64,000 nt of DNA from Salvia splendens (GCF_004379255.2 NC_056045.1:11683593-11747592), one strand, 5' to 3'; shown: positions 33,190-44,456, counted from the stretch's first letter. Program-made: numbers and translations. Notes: generated by a model from the letters alone, not told the origin.

Positions 33190-35395
33190 TTTTTCATTAT
33201 ATATTGGTAACAGTTAACATGATTATATTAGGTTGTATGTGTAGTTGATATAGGTTGTAATTGTTGTTGATATAGTTTGTATATGTAGTTGAAAAAGTAT
33301 GTACAACAGTTGACATAGCTTGTGTGTGCAGTTGACACTATATGTAGCATAGTTGACATAATAGTATTATTTATTTATATGCCTTATATATAGTTGACAT
33401 TGTATGTCCACTAGTTGACATGTCTTGTAATTTTTGTTGACATGGTTTGTATGTTTAGTTGACATAGTATGTACTATAGTTGACATAACTTGTATTAGTT
33501 ATTTAAGTGACTTGCATATAGAGTTGACACTATACACTAGTAATTGACATGCATTTTTTCCCTCTTTGGCACATGTTCATGCATTATGATCATACAATAC
33601 ATGTCGATTGACAGCAAATCAAATTTAAAAACAAATAACAAAATGTCAATAAACTGTATGAAATGTCAACAACTAAAAAATAACACTTATAATTCACATA
33701 TCAATAGCCAGAATATCAAATGTCAATAACTCGTATTAAAATGTCAACTACTCGTATCAAATTGTCATTCTCTAATAAAATGGCGGAAAAAAGGTTGTGT
33801 CAAATTCATTACAAAACCCTCTTCCTCAAAAGCAGAGTTAAGTCATTAACTTCTCTCCCAACTACTCTCACATAAATCGGTTGACATTAGAGGATGTCTA
33901 TTGACATAGGGGTGTTGACATTTTATACAATAGCTATTGACATAGTGTGTGTATGCTTGTTTAAATGGATGTTGACATAGTCATATTTATATTTTATACA
34001 TTAGTATTAACATAATTATAATAATATACCTGTGGTTGCTATAAACAATGTATACTTATTATTGAGATGATATTGTATACTATTTAAATACTATATGCTT
34101 GAGGTTTCTGACTTTTGAACTTAGTAGTATGTAATATATGTCTAATATCAATCAGTTCAACAACTTGTATTGAAATGTCAACAACGCAAAAACAATTCTA
34201 ATAATTAAAAAAGAACAACTATTTTCTCTTAATTTTTTTATTTAAAACAAGTTCTGGTATCATGATCATACAATACATGTCAATAGCTTTCATATCAAAT
34301 GTCAACAACTTATATAAAAATGTCAACAACTTGTCAATAGCCTGCACATCAAATGTCAACAACTTATAGCAAAATGTCAACAGCAGGTCAATAGCTTGTA
34401 TATAAAATGTCAACGACTTGTATAAAGTGTCAACAACTCAAAAACAATTATTGTAATTTATAAAAAACAACTATTTTTTCTTATTTTTTTTTATTTGACA
34501 CAAGTTCTGGAATCATGATTATACAATACATGTCAATAGCCTGCACATCAAATGTCAACAACTTATAGCAAAATGTCAACAACCAGTCAATAGCTTGTAT
34601 ATTAAAATGTCAACATAGTCGTATGTAGTATATATCAAATGTCAATCAGTTCAACAACTTGTATTAAAATGTCAACAACTCAAAAACAATTCTTGCAATT
34701 AAAAACTAACAACTATTTTTCTTAATTTTTTTTTATTCTGGCATCATGATCATACAACACATGTCAATAGCCTGCATATCAAATGTCAACAACTTATAGA
34801 AAAATGTCAACAGTTTGTCAACAACTTGTATAAAGTGTCAACAACTCAAAAACAATTCTTGCAATTAAAAACTAACAACTATTTTATCTTAGTTTTTTTA
34901 TTTGACACAAGTTCTGGCATCATGATCATAAAACACATGTCAATAGCCTGCATATCAAATGTCAACAACTTATAACAAAATGTCAACAACTTGTATATCA
35001 AATGTCAACAGCTTGTCAACAACTTGTATATAGTGTCAACAACTCAAAAACAATTCTTGTAATTTAAAAACAACTATTTTATCTTAATTTTTTTATTTGA
35101 CACAAGTTCTGGCATCATGATCATACAATACATGTCAATATCTTGCATATCAAATGTCAACAACATGTCAACAACTTGTATAAAGTTTCAACAACTCAAA
35201 AAACAAATCTTATAATTAAAAAAGAACAAGTGTTTTTTTCTTTTTTTCCTCTTTACCACAAGTTCTGGCATGATGATCATACAATACATGTCGATAGAGA
35301 GCAAAATCAAATATCAACAACCAATAAGAAAATGTCAATAACTTGTAGTATATGTCAACAACTAAAAAACAACTTTGATTATTAAAAAAGAAAAA
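33190..35395. repeat. TTGACAT-rich tandem array holding repeated copies of the transposase last exon
   Basis: Dispersed TTGACA motifs fill 33190-34100. From about 34200 to 35300 a unit of about 160-250 bp recurs, marked by GTTCTGGCATCATGATCATA near 34251, 34505, 34736, 34911, 35106 and 35262. On the complement the unit reads YDHDARTCVK-stop. That is the end of the CCHC knuckle, so each unit is a copy of the transposase 3' end (true end near 35396) plus TGTCAACAAC repeats. A more diverged copy lies near 33570. Confidence 0.85.
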
Positions 35396-36708
35396 TTATG
35401 TCTTCTTTTTGCCACAACTTCTGGCATTATGATCATCACTTTATGACACTTTCCACAATGCCTATAGGGTTAATTTGTTTTTTCTTGCTTTCTTTATGCT
35501 CGACTTAATCTTGCTTTTCTTGTCACTTGCACCTCCCTTTGTACCAACCACATCTAGAGCATGTGCAATTATTTCTGCAGGTACAACAACACCATATATG
35601 TTCTTGATTGGATCATTTTTATCAACTGACGACGATCCAACTCCAGTAGTGCCATTAGTAAAAATTTGAGGACCAATACCCGCAAGCACATTATCCAAAC
35701 CAATCAGATGATTTTTATTCCTAAAAGTGCATTGATATAGACAAAAGTAACGTCCATGACACCTGTTACAAATCTGTAGTTTGTCATCTTTGTTAGAACC
35801 TGCAAACATATAACATGTCAATAGTCTATATAAGTTATGTGAACAGTAAATATGTAACATGTCAACAACCTATATAGTTTATGTCAACAAAACTGAAATA
35901 TACAAAACAAGAGTCTTTTGTTAGATACATTTTTCAGATAAAAAAACCCATGTCAACAACCTATATAAGATATGTCAACAGCCTATACAACATATGCCAA
36001 ATAAACTGAAATATAGTAAATAGTTCACATACCTTTTTCAGACGCACTTTCATCACTCGTGAGACCATGAACTGCCTTCAGTAATTCACTTTTCAGCCAC
36101 AGGTTACCAACATATTTTTCTAGAATATTGTTGACATCTTTGTTTCGAGGGACGAAAAAAAGGTGGTTGCATAGATAACCACACCTTACAAATAGTTTAC
36201 ACTCACACTCATATGACTCAACCTCTATATCTTGTGTAACTGTGAAGGTATTCTTTCTAGCATCAGAAACTTTAAAGACCTCGATGTTCTCCAAAGTGGA
36301 CATGCTAATCATCCGACAACTCTTATCAGCCTCAGAAATTAATTCTTTTACTACTCTAAACATCCTATCAGTGTATACAGATGCCAATTGGTTCTCAAAT
36401 GCTAAATCAGTGACATATTTTGGATAGATTATAGAATCATAATAGTCAAGCCTTTGAGTTTGATTCCTTTGAGCATCAATGGCATTATTATACTGAAGAG
36501 TGAAGTCAGCAAAATTAAACAACGGGTTCGAGTACCTCTTAAAAAAACTGTTTTCAGATTCTGAAAAAGATGTTGTCCTCACCAAAGAACCCATAAGAAC
36601 ATCTCTAAAGTAGGCTGGGATCCACAAATGTCTAATAGCAAACATGTCCTTAAACCATAAGTTATTGACATTTGGTATGCAGGCTATTGACATGTATTGT
36701 ATGATCAT
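35396..36708 (-). pseudogene. C-terminal third of the FAR1-type MULE transposase of MULE-C
   Basis: From about 36660 on the - strand: HLWIPAYFRDVLMGSLVRTT, SESENSFFKRYSNP, NNAIDAQRNQTQRLDYYDSI. A SWIM finger follows (CECKLFVRCGYLCNHLF, near 36190), then GNLWLKSELLKAVHG. An intron of about 200 bp with a CAG acceptor near 35803 follows. The last exon has a Lys-rich tail and a knuckle (CGKC...DDHNARSCGKKKT) interrupted by a frameshift, with TAA at 35396-35398. The FAR1 domain and the DDE core are absent; upstream of 36660 there are only inverted repeat copies. So it cannot be an active transposase. Confidence 0.8.
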
Positions 36709-37470
36709 GATGTCAGAACTTGTGTCAAATAAAAAAATTAAGATAAAATAGTTGTTATTTTTTAATTACAAGAATTGTTTTTGAGTTGTTGACACTTTAT
36801 ACAAGTTGTTGACAAGCTGTTGACATTTTACTATAAGTTGTTGACATTTGAAATGCAGGCTATTGACAAGTGTTGTATGATCCTTATGCCAGAACTTGTG
36901 TTAAATAAAAAAATTAAGATAAAATAGTTGTTTTTTTTAAATTACAAGAATTGTTTTTGAGTTGTTGACACTAAATACAAGTTGTTGACAAGCCGTTGAC
37001 ATTTGATATATAAGTTGTTGACATTTGATATGTAGACTATTGACATGTATTTTATGATCATGATACCAGAACTTGTGTCAAATAAAAAAATTAAGATAAA
37101 ATAGTTGTTAGTTTTTAATTGCAAGAATTGTTTTTGAGTTGTTGACACTTTATACAAGTTGTTGACATTTTAATATAAGTTGTTGAACTGATTAACATTT
37201 GATATATATTACATACTGGTATGTTGATATTTTTATATACTCGATATTGACAAGTTGTTGACATTTTTATATAAGTTGTTAACATCTGATATGAAAGCTA
37301 TTGACATGTACCGTACACTTGTTTCAAATAAAAAAATTAAGAGAAAATACTTGTTCTTTTTTAATTATAAGAATTGATTTTGCGTTATTGACATTTCAAT
37401 ACAAGTTGTTGAACTGATTGGCATTTGATATATATTACATACTGCTAAGTTCAAAGGTCAGAAACCACAA
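36664..37470. repeat. Inverted copies of the transposase last-exon repeat
   Basis: At least three units in the opposite orientation to the 34200-35300 array. They are marked by TATGATCATGATGTCAGAAC near 36700, a variant near 36870, and TATGATCATGATACCAGAAC near 37045. A partial fourth lies near 37300. With the left array they bracket the surviving transposase exons as an inverted repeat. Confidence 0.8.
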
Positions 37471-37519
37471 TAGTTGTTTTAAAACCCATCCAAAAAATAA
37501 GTTAACATCAAACATCAAT

Positions 37520-38688
37520 TCAATTATACACAATATCATGTCAATAACAAGTATACCCTGTTGACAACAAGTGCATGTGTATTATTAAAATTATGTCAAT
37601 AGATAAAGTACATAATAAATCAATGTCAATAACAAGTATATCCCATATATAGCAAGCACAATTATCTGGTTACTATTATGTCAATAATTAAATTTCATAA
37701 TGTCAATATGACTATGTTAACATCGATTCTAATCAGTATACACTATGTCAATATTATGCAATATCATATCTATGTCAATATTATGCAATATCATGTCAAT
37801 AAAAAGTATATCCTATTTAAAACAATCACCTTTATCTTGTTACTATTATGCCAATAGTTAAAGTTTATAATGTCAATATGAGTATGTCAACAACAATCCA
37901 AACAAGCATACACTATGTCAACAGTATACAATATCATGTCGATGACAAGTATATGTCGTTTATAGAAAACACAAGTATATTATTATAACTATGTCAATAG
38001 ATATTGTATAAAATGTCAATAATCTTATAAATTTAAACAAATCCTTAACTGAAAGGAGATGCTTGTTCTCTTTCTTTTTTTTCCAGCTGCGATGTTCGAT
38101 TCCACCTTCTTCCATTGCTAATCAACAAAAAAATCAGCAGAAATCGAATTCATAAGAAAACAAATCCAGATGTGTTTTAAAACACTAAAATTGAAGCAAT
38201 ATACTTAAAATTTGAATCAATTTCTTAACCTGAAGAAGTCGCTTCAACGTTTTTTGTTGTTTCGCCGTTGACCGCCGATTTGGACTGCGTTTTTCCGGTG
38301 ACAATTGGCGCTTCAGCCGATTCTCTTGTATTTTGTTCTTCGATCCTCATTATTAACACTTATACATGTAGAAAACTTACCTTGTAGGTCTAGGGTTAGG
38401 AGATGAATAAAAATGTTTGATTGATTTATGAAGATTTGCAGAATTGTATAAGACTACCTGGGAGACAAATGAATGTAAATGTTCGAGAGATTTAGAGAAG
38501 GGTTTTGAATATGATTTAAAATGAAACTTTTATTTTTCCGCCATTTTAGAAATGAAATGACAATAATACCCCCCTAGTTGACATAATCTACTTGCAGTTG
38601 ACATTTCGAAAATGTTGTGGATGAGTAGCTGAAAATGCATCTCAATTCTCAATTAAGCTAAAAAATCTCAACCTAATAGGAGCCCCCT
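37520..38688 (-). repeat. Right TIR of MULE-C
   Basis: Complement of the left TIR over about 1.15 kb. It includes mirror copies of the leader exons and ends CCCCCTA against a TA tract. Confidence 0.85.
38117..38351 (-). CDS. TIR-encoded leader exons of the - strand (transposase) gene
   Basis: On -, ATG at 38351 reads MRIEEQNTRESAEAPIVTGK and continues to NVEATSSG before GTTAAG. The second block near 38117 reads MEEGGIEHRS-like in one frame, because of a small deletion relative to the left copy. In an intact element the transposase would therefore begin with the same residues as the ULP-like protein. Confidence 0.45.
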
Positions 38689-38709
38689 ATATATATATAT
38701 ATATATATA

Positions 38710-38955
38710 GGGGTGCGTTAAAATGATAACCATATTTATGGTGATAACCTAATAACCTATCATTTTATGGGTCAAAAATATTATTTTTACTAAAAATGAT
38801 ATTTATACACTATAAAATGATATTTTTTCAGCATGCATAGAATGATACTTTTAATCCATAAATGATATTCTATTTTATAAAATGATATATTTCGTCCATA
38901 GAATGATAGATTATTAGGTTATCATCATAAATATGAGTTATCATATGATCACATT

Positions 38956-38958
<3 letters not shown>
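38710..38958. mobile_element. Small MULE-like MITE, family C
   Basis: About 250 bp with inverted ends of about 50 bp (ATGATAACCATATTTATGGT at the left; complemented right end ATGATAACTCATATTTATGA). TA tracts lie on both sides. AATGATA motifs fill the middle, as in the 2 kb family C element at 15957. Confidence 0.8.
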
Positions 38959-39012
<54 letters not shown>

Positions 39013-39014
<2 letters not shown>

Positions 39015-39292
39015 GGTTTTGATCTATGCAAAACTAGATTTAAATACAGAAACGCAGAACAATATCATACGTAGGGCACTTTTAGGTCGTAGTTAGTTAA
39101 TTTTTAGGTCATGCTAACAAAGCAATTTTAGGTCATATTATAATATTTTGGTTTAATGTCATGCTAAGATCATTTTAGGTCATGCTTTGTTAGCATGACC
39201 TAAAAATTAACTAACTATGACTTAAAAGTGTCCTACGTATGATATTGTTCTGCGTTTCTGTATTTAAATCTAGTTTTGTATAGATCAAACCC
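39013..39292. mobile_element. Palindromic MITE, family B
   Basis: Nearly the whole element is a hairpin with arms of about 110-130 bp. Both arms carry GATCTATGCAAAACTAGATT (or a one-base variant), CAGAAACGCAGAACAATATC and TTTAGGTCATGCTAACAAAG. TA tracts flank it. GGTCAT is the family motif. Confidence 0.85.
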
Positions 39293-39303
39293 ATATATAT
39301 ATA

Positions 39304-39530
39304 GGGGTATTCATTTCATTTTTGTATCTTTTGTTCTTTGTTCTTTTAATCTCAGCCCCACGATTTTGTCATCCGACGGTTAGATTGGTGCCACGTGTCA
39401 TTTAATAATGCAGATTTTCAGTTGAATAATGCACACCGACTAATAATGCACCATTATAGTGTAATAATGCAGATATTCAGTTGAATAATGCACACCGACT
39501 AATAATGCACCATTATAGTGTAATAATATA
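39304..39530. mobile_element. Family D element fragment
   Basis: It begins after a short TA tract (GGGGTATTCATTTC), then CTCAGCCCCACGATTTTGTC, GACGGTTAGATTG and TAATGCA motifs with a partial internal duplication. No right terminus was recognised. Confidence 0.55.
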
Positions 39531-39748
39531 AAGGATCTAATGGATGAATAGGTGAATAATATATCTCTTAAAATATGATAGACAAAACTCACTCACAGGC
39601 ACACGAATGGGTTTCGCGACCGCGGCGAGGGGGTACATGGTTGGATAACCCCCTCCATCACTTGTATGGAGAATAGCTAGAAAACAATAGCTTGCAACAC
39701 GAACTTATCTCGTCTCGTCCCTGAAACCACCCAAAATTTCAAATGATA

Positions 39749-39993
39749 CTACCTCCGTATTTTAAAAATAGAAAATGGCACGGGTTTTAGTGTACAATTG
39801 GTAAAGTAAGAGAGAAAAATTAGTAAAGTAAGAAAGAGAATGAAAAAAATGAATAAAGTAACAGAGAAAAAGAGAAAAGGTAGTGTTAGTGGATTGTGAG
39901 GTCCATGTCAAAAAATAGAAAGATTCTAAAGTTTCTATTTTTAAGAGACGATCCAAAATGGAAATAGTTTCTATTTTTAAAATACGGAGGTAG
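39749..39993. mobile_element. Stowaway-like MITE with TA target duplication
   Basis: Perfect inverted ends CTACCTCCGTATTTTAAAAA...GGAGGTAG, flanked by TA at 39747-39748 and 39994-39995. 245 bp, non-coding. Confidence 0.88.
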
Positions 39994-40244
39994 TAGTTAG
40001 TAAAAAGAAATAATGATTATAAAAATAAAATTAATTCGACCAATTTCAATCATTTATCTCAAACGGAAATCAAGTAACACCACTATTACAAAAGTTGTGG
40101 GCTTCCATATGATGAATGCAATTTGAATAAAGTATACGTTATGCTTAGTGGAATTTAATCATATGAAAATTCTAAATATTTTACAAACTCTAAATTATGA
40201 TCTGAATTGTTAGAAAATATTAACAGATGACAAAATAATAGCAA

Positions 40245-40330
40245 CAAAAAATGTCAACACAGTGTCAACCGGTTGTTGTTGTGTTGACATTGTGTTGACA
40301 CGGTATTGAAATTATGTTGACACTGTATTA
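40245..40330. repeat. TTGACA-rich cluster
   Basis: Several TTGACA/TGTCAA motifs in 85 bp. They resemble the family E (MULE-C) motif but have no recognised terminus. It may be a fragment. Confidence 0.4.
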
Positions 40331-40991
40331 ATATCAAAATCACTAATGAACTAAAAGTCCTTATAGACCATGTTGGTTTTGGCCTCAGGCAGTCTTAAGG
40401 CATAAAAGTACTTCAAGACTAATTGGTTTTCCATTTGGTGTCTTGTTAGGCAACCTGATGTTCCATTACTAATGAACTTTGGTTCTCTTGTGTTCTGAAA
40501 TACCTTGTAGGCTGTGATGTAGTCCAAAGGTGGAGAATGTTGAATATTGGACTCCATTGTTGGGATTGGGATGATATTATATTAAGCCCAATGTAAATTA
40601 AATGTAGGCCCAAAGCTTGCTAAGGCCCGTTTATTTATTGACTTACTCTCCCTCTCCGATGGCCGCCACGTGTGCACTCCACGCAGATCATTAACCTGGA
40701 CCGTTGGATTAAGGATTGTGTTTGTTGAGAGTGTTAAGTCTCTCCGTCTCCTTCACTTCCTTCTAATTCAGTCTATTCTCTCTTTCTCTCTTTTGTGATA
40801 TGCTCTGCCTTCTCTCTACACTCTCTCTCTTCTCACTACGGTTGTCGCCGGTCATCTTCTCCGATCTTCTATTTCCACCGACGATTCTCCGGTTTAGAGA
40901 GATCTAACGGTTGATCTTGAGTTTAGGTTAATGATTCGGTTTCCTTCAAGATCTGATCTTAAATCTGACTCATTAGTTAGATATGTGTGTG

Positions 40992-42647
40992 TGATAAGGC
41001 TCGTTTCATGCTTGTATTATGTGCTAAAACTACACCAAATTCTGTAATCTAACGTCCAATTGTGAGTCAGGTGTGTGTGAAAGTCCGCCACATTTAGATA
41101 TTTAATGGACCAACTGCGCGGACGAGCAGACCAAGGAGAAGGAGTTGTTTTGCTGCATAAACTGATCAAGACAGAGCAATTGGCAGCGGCAAGAGCACGC
41201 GGTTAGGAGATGAAGCGTTACACAAGAAAGATCCCCAAAGACAGAAGGGCAAGAGAGACTTTTCGAAGGGTAGTTTCCTTAGGGATCAAGACCTCACGCC
41301 TTCCTATAAATGAAAGATAAGGAGGAAGGAGGTAGCACTCATTGGACTTCAGCTCTCTCCTAGGGCTAAAATGGGGGCTCCCAACACTCCACACTCCTGA
41401 TTTCTGTCACACACACTTGGTTTCTTAGTTTAGTTTTAGTTTTAGTAGTGGTTGGGTGTTGGTACTTTCACTCTTAGTATTTCATGTTTCTTAGTTTAGT
41501 TTTAGTTTTAGTAGTGGTTGGGTGTTGGTACTTTCACTCTTAGTATTTCAGCTATGTAATTCCGTCCTGAGAAAGGGCGATGATACAATTTCTATTTTAT
41601 GTTCATGCTTGCTACTTCTGGTTTAAGTTTTTCATTCTGTTATGGACTCTGATGCTTTTGATGCAGTAAATTTGATGCTATGGTTTTTGCTAATCTTGAA
41701 TGTGTTCTATTTACCATGCATGATCTCTCTATGTAACCTTTGGTTTTCGACCTGTGAGCAGTTCTTAGTTAAGTAATTTTGCTTTTGTTTGATTTGTTGA
41801 ATCGGAGCTTTTGGTTTATAAATTTCGTTTGGTTACGAAGAAATCTTGGATGGAATGCTTTAGGACGTTTAGATCTGGTCGTTGTAGAATGAAGTTGTAG
41901 ATCTAATGGTTGAATTTTGGTTTCTGTATGATTATGAGTCGATTAGTTTGTTCACGTGTTTGTCATCTTTCTTAGCATGGATCTAGAGTCGTGAGTTAAA
42001 TTTTGCAAGTTTGTTCATTATGCCTAGTTAGTTATGATGGAGGTTTCTGCGGATGTGATTCACTCTGTTTTTGAATTGATTGTGTGAGGAAGATGAGTTT
42101 GTTAGTAAAGTTTCGCTTTATCGAACGTTTTGCAGAGCTCTGACACCAGCTCACTTTTGTTCTGTTTGGCTATTTCAGGAAACCATCGTACGAGTTCCCC
42201 AGTTAAGTTAGCTTAGTTGACCAGTCTAGTTCAGTTAATCTCTCAGTTTATTTAGACCCTTAGTAATCTCAACTTAACCCACTTTTAAAGCGTGACAGCA
42301 ACCATCCCCAATATGTCCTCAACAAATGTAGAGCAAATCTTCTCTTTGGGATTCGACTCTTACTTCCCTTTACTAGTTAATAGTATTGTGGGTTAAGGTT
42401 TTTTGAAAGCCCCTGAGTTCCTCCGTTCGCATGTCCACAAAACAAGAGTAGGTTGAAATAAGTTGATAAGATGGGTTCTCCACTGGGACCGTTCATGGGA
42501 CACGTGCAAAGTGACAGAAGACATCGTTCAACTAGATCCATTGGATACTCCGCTTTGATCAATCTGCAACAATCAGCCCACACTTCAGTTGGCGCGATGG
42601 ACTAACGACAAGAACAAGAAAAGGAACAAGGAGAGAAGCAACTTTCA
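40992..42647 (+). mobile_element. Solo LTR (TSD GTGTG)
   Basis: It starts TGATAAGGCTCGTTTCATGC, ends GAGAAGCAACTTTCA, and is flanked by GTGTG on both sides (40987-40991, 42648-42652). The start resembles the complemented end at 45778 (TGATAAGGCGTATTTCATGC), so the two belong to one LTR superfamily. A TATAAATGAA promoter-like site lies near 41306. Length 1656 bp, with no internal coding region. Confidence 0.65.
41420..41551 (+). repeat. Tandem duplication of about 66 bp inside the solo LTR
   Basis: Two adjacent near-identical copies of TTTCTTAGTTTAGTTTTAGT...CTCTTAGTATTTCA. Confidence 0.9.
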
Positions 42648-43106
42648 GTGTGATTGGTGATGTTCTTGAGAGTTCTGGTGTTGTGAGGCTGAGATCTAAG
42701 GGGGTCGTGTTGATTTGCATGTTGAATAGGCCGTGGTGTGCGGTAGTCGGTGAGATCTAGGGTTACTGATCTCTTATGGTTTAATCTGTTCGACGGCGCT
42801 ACCTTTGTGACAATCGGTTGAGATTTGGGGAGGTCCAAGGCCTAGTGCAGTCATTACTGTGACCTTAGCCATATCTTCCAAAATCTCTTATTTCTTCTTG
42901 TTTTTTCCTTTTGGTTTTAGACTCTTCGGAGTCTTATCCTGTGGTTCTAACAATTCTTCTTAGTGTGCAGGTATCAATCAGTGGAAGCTTATGGTTCTAG
43001 TCTGGTTGAGAATGTGAACGTAGCTAGGGCTCTGATTGTTATTTCTTGTACTTGAATAATTGTTATCTTGTTTCTTGAACCATGATGGTCTGATCCCTAC
43101 ACTTCA

Positions 43107-43350
43107 TTTAACTATTCAGGAGTCTCACTTTTTTATTCATAGTCATTTCTTGTTTTCATTTATTTATTTATTTATTTGGAATCTAGTCAAATTACTTTTT
43201 TTATTTAATTAAAATACCATATTCATTAAAATAACATATTCACTTGCAAATGAATATTAATTAAAATTTTAAATTAATATTCAAATTAAATTCAGTTGGT
43301 TTGAAAAATTACAGACTATAAAATACTCTCTCAAACATTGCATAATTTTA
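43107..43350 (+). repeat. Dispersed AT-rich repeat, copy 1
   Basis: CTATTCAGGAGTCTC, ATACCATATTCATTAAAATA and AATTAAAATTTTAAATTAAT recur in the same order and orientation at 63204-63420. TATAAAATACTCTCTCAAAC follows in both places. The family was not recognised. Confidence 0.7.
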
Positions 43351-43487
43351 CTTCTCTATTGGGAAGGATTATACACCACATTTATAATTTTTAACTAGTT
43401 CACGGATCTGACTTTAAGTGCATCATTGCAAAATTATACTTTTATTTTATTTTAAAGATAAATTTAAAAAATAAAATTAATGATATA

Positions 43488-43723
43488 TACTATATCCGTC
43501 CCTTGAAAATAGAAACTATTTCAGTTTGGATCGTCCCTTAAAAATAGATACGGAGTACTCTCTAAATTTTCTATATTAGGACATGGATAACACAATTCAC
43601 TAACACTACTTATATTACTTTTTCTCTCTTATTTTACCAATTCTATCTCTTTTATTTTACCAATTGCACAACCTAATCCGTGTAGCTTTGAAATTTTCTA
43701 TTTTCTGAGACGAAAGTAGTATA
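43488..43723. mobile_element. Diverged Stowaway-like MITE
   Basis: Left TATATCCGTCCCTTGAAAAT and right (complement) ACTACTTTCGTCTCAGAAAATAG are diverged inverted ends. It is similar in design to the MITE at 39749. Confidence 0.6.
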
Positions 43724-44250
43724 ATAGTATCTGTTAAATTTTAAAATAGGATAAAACGAAACATAGTCACTGGCACTCAATTTTAAAGTATGCCAATATA
43801 AATACATTACATTAGAAAAAATGTGAGAAAAAAAAAATAAGAGCCCTAATTCTCACAGCTTCCTCTCTACCTCCTCCATCTATCTCCCTCTCAACATCAA
43901 GGAATTCACAGGATTTGTAAAATCCTATTTCCACATCATTCTTTCTCAACTAAGAGGAGACGTCAGATAGAGTAGAAGTAGATCAACTTATTTCCTCAAG
44001 GATTCATTTTGGTGGATTGACGGTTAGATTATCTTATCAATTTGTAATCATCGTTTGCTTATCGGGATGGGCGGCATTGGAAATATTACGTTTATCAAGT
44101 TAGATGACAAACATTGGTACGAAAAAGGTAATATTGTTTACTGAATCTTAAGAGTAATGAAGTATGAATATATTAGTGCTCCATGTGTTGTATACTTGAA
44201 TGAAATTGGATTGTTGGTATAATGTTACTCGTAGCTTAATTAGCAATGTT
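43724..44250. other. Stretch without a firm feature
   Basis: Pyrimidine-rich sequence near 43850-43900 (CTTCCTCTCTACCTCCTCCA) followed by a short gene-like piece. I see no conserved frame. Confidence 0.4.
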
Positions 44251-44400
44251 TACTACAAAAAAGTCGCATGTTTCCAAGCACTTTTTTCCGAGCACTATCA
44301 GTGCTTGGTTATTCCAGCTGCATTCCGAGCAATTTCCGAGCAAAATGCAAAACTGTGGAAAAGTTTTGAACAATATCGAGCTCTAAATTTTAGTAAACAA
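44251..44400 (+). repeat. Left CACTA terminus and subterminal repeats
   Basis: ACTACAAAAAAGTCG, then TTTCCAAGCAC, TTCCGAGCAC, CATTCCGAGC and TTTCCGAGC in about 100 bp. They match motifs at 61597-61902. Confidence 0.75.
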
Positions 44401-44456
44401 TCGTGTTAGTTTGTGTTTTTTGGATTGATGGGGGCTGGATCTTTGAAGTCGGTGAG

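Larger units (their letters stand above)
20868..38688. mobile_element. MULE-C: giant MULE with 1.15 kb TIRs, interrupted by a Tat retrotransposon
   Basis: The termini are long inverted repeats: 20868 to about 22017, and about 37520-38688 complemented. They start CCTGTTATGTTGAGATTTTT at the left and a diverged equivalent at the right, each against a (TA)n tract. Inside are remnants of a + strand ULP-like gene, a - strand FAR1-type transposase, large repeat arrays, and a nested 10.3 kb retrotransposon. Without that insertion MULE-C is about 7.5 kb. The motif TTGACAT fills its non-coding DNA. Confidence 0.85.
40558..42952. mobile_element. Candidate copia-like LTR, interrupted by a solo LTR
   Basis: TGTTGGGATTGGGATG begins near 40558 and TGGTTCTAACA ends near 42952. 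Without the nested insertion the unit would be about 730 bp. It contains pyrimidine-rich, promoter-like sequence. The flanking 5-mers (TCCAT and ATTCT) do not match, so this could be one LTR of a truncated element or a chance pairing. An adjacent short frame on - (40557-40351, MESNIQHSPPLDYITAYKVF) was not recognised. Confidence 0.3.

Noticed and set aside
33190..37470. TTGACA motifs read as bacterial -35 boxes
   Set aside because: The genome is plant nuclear; the motif is a family-wide transposon repeat.
40351..40557. 68-residue frame on - as a gene
   Set aside because: No recognised domain; it abuts a candidate LTR end and has no supporting context.
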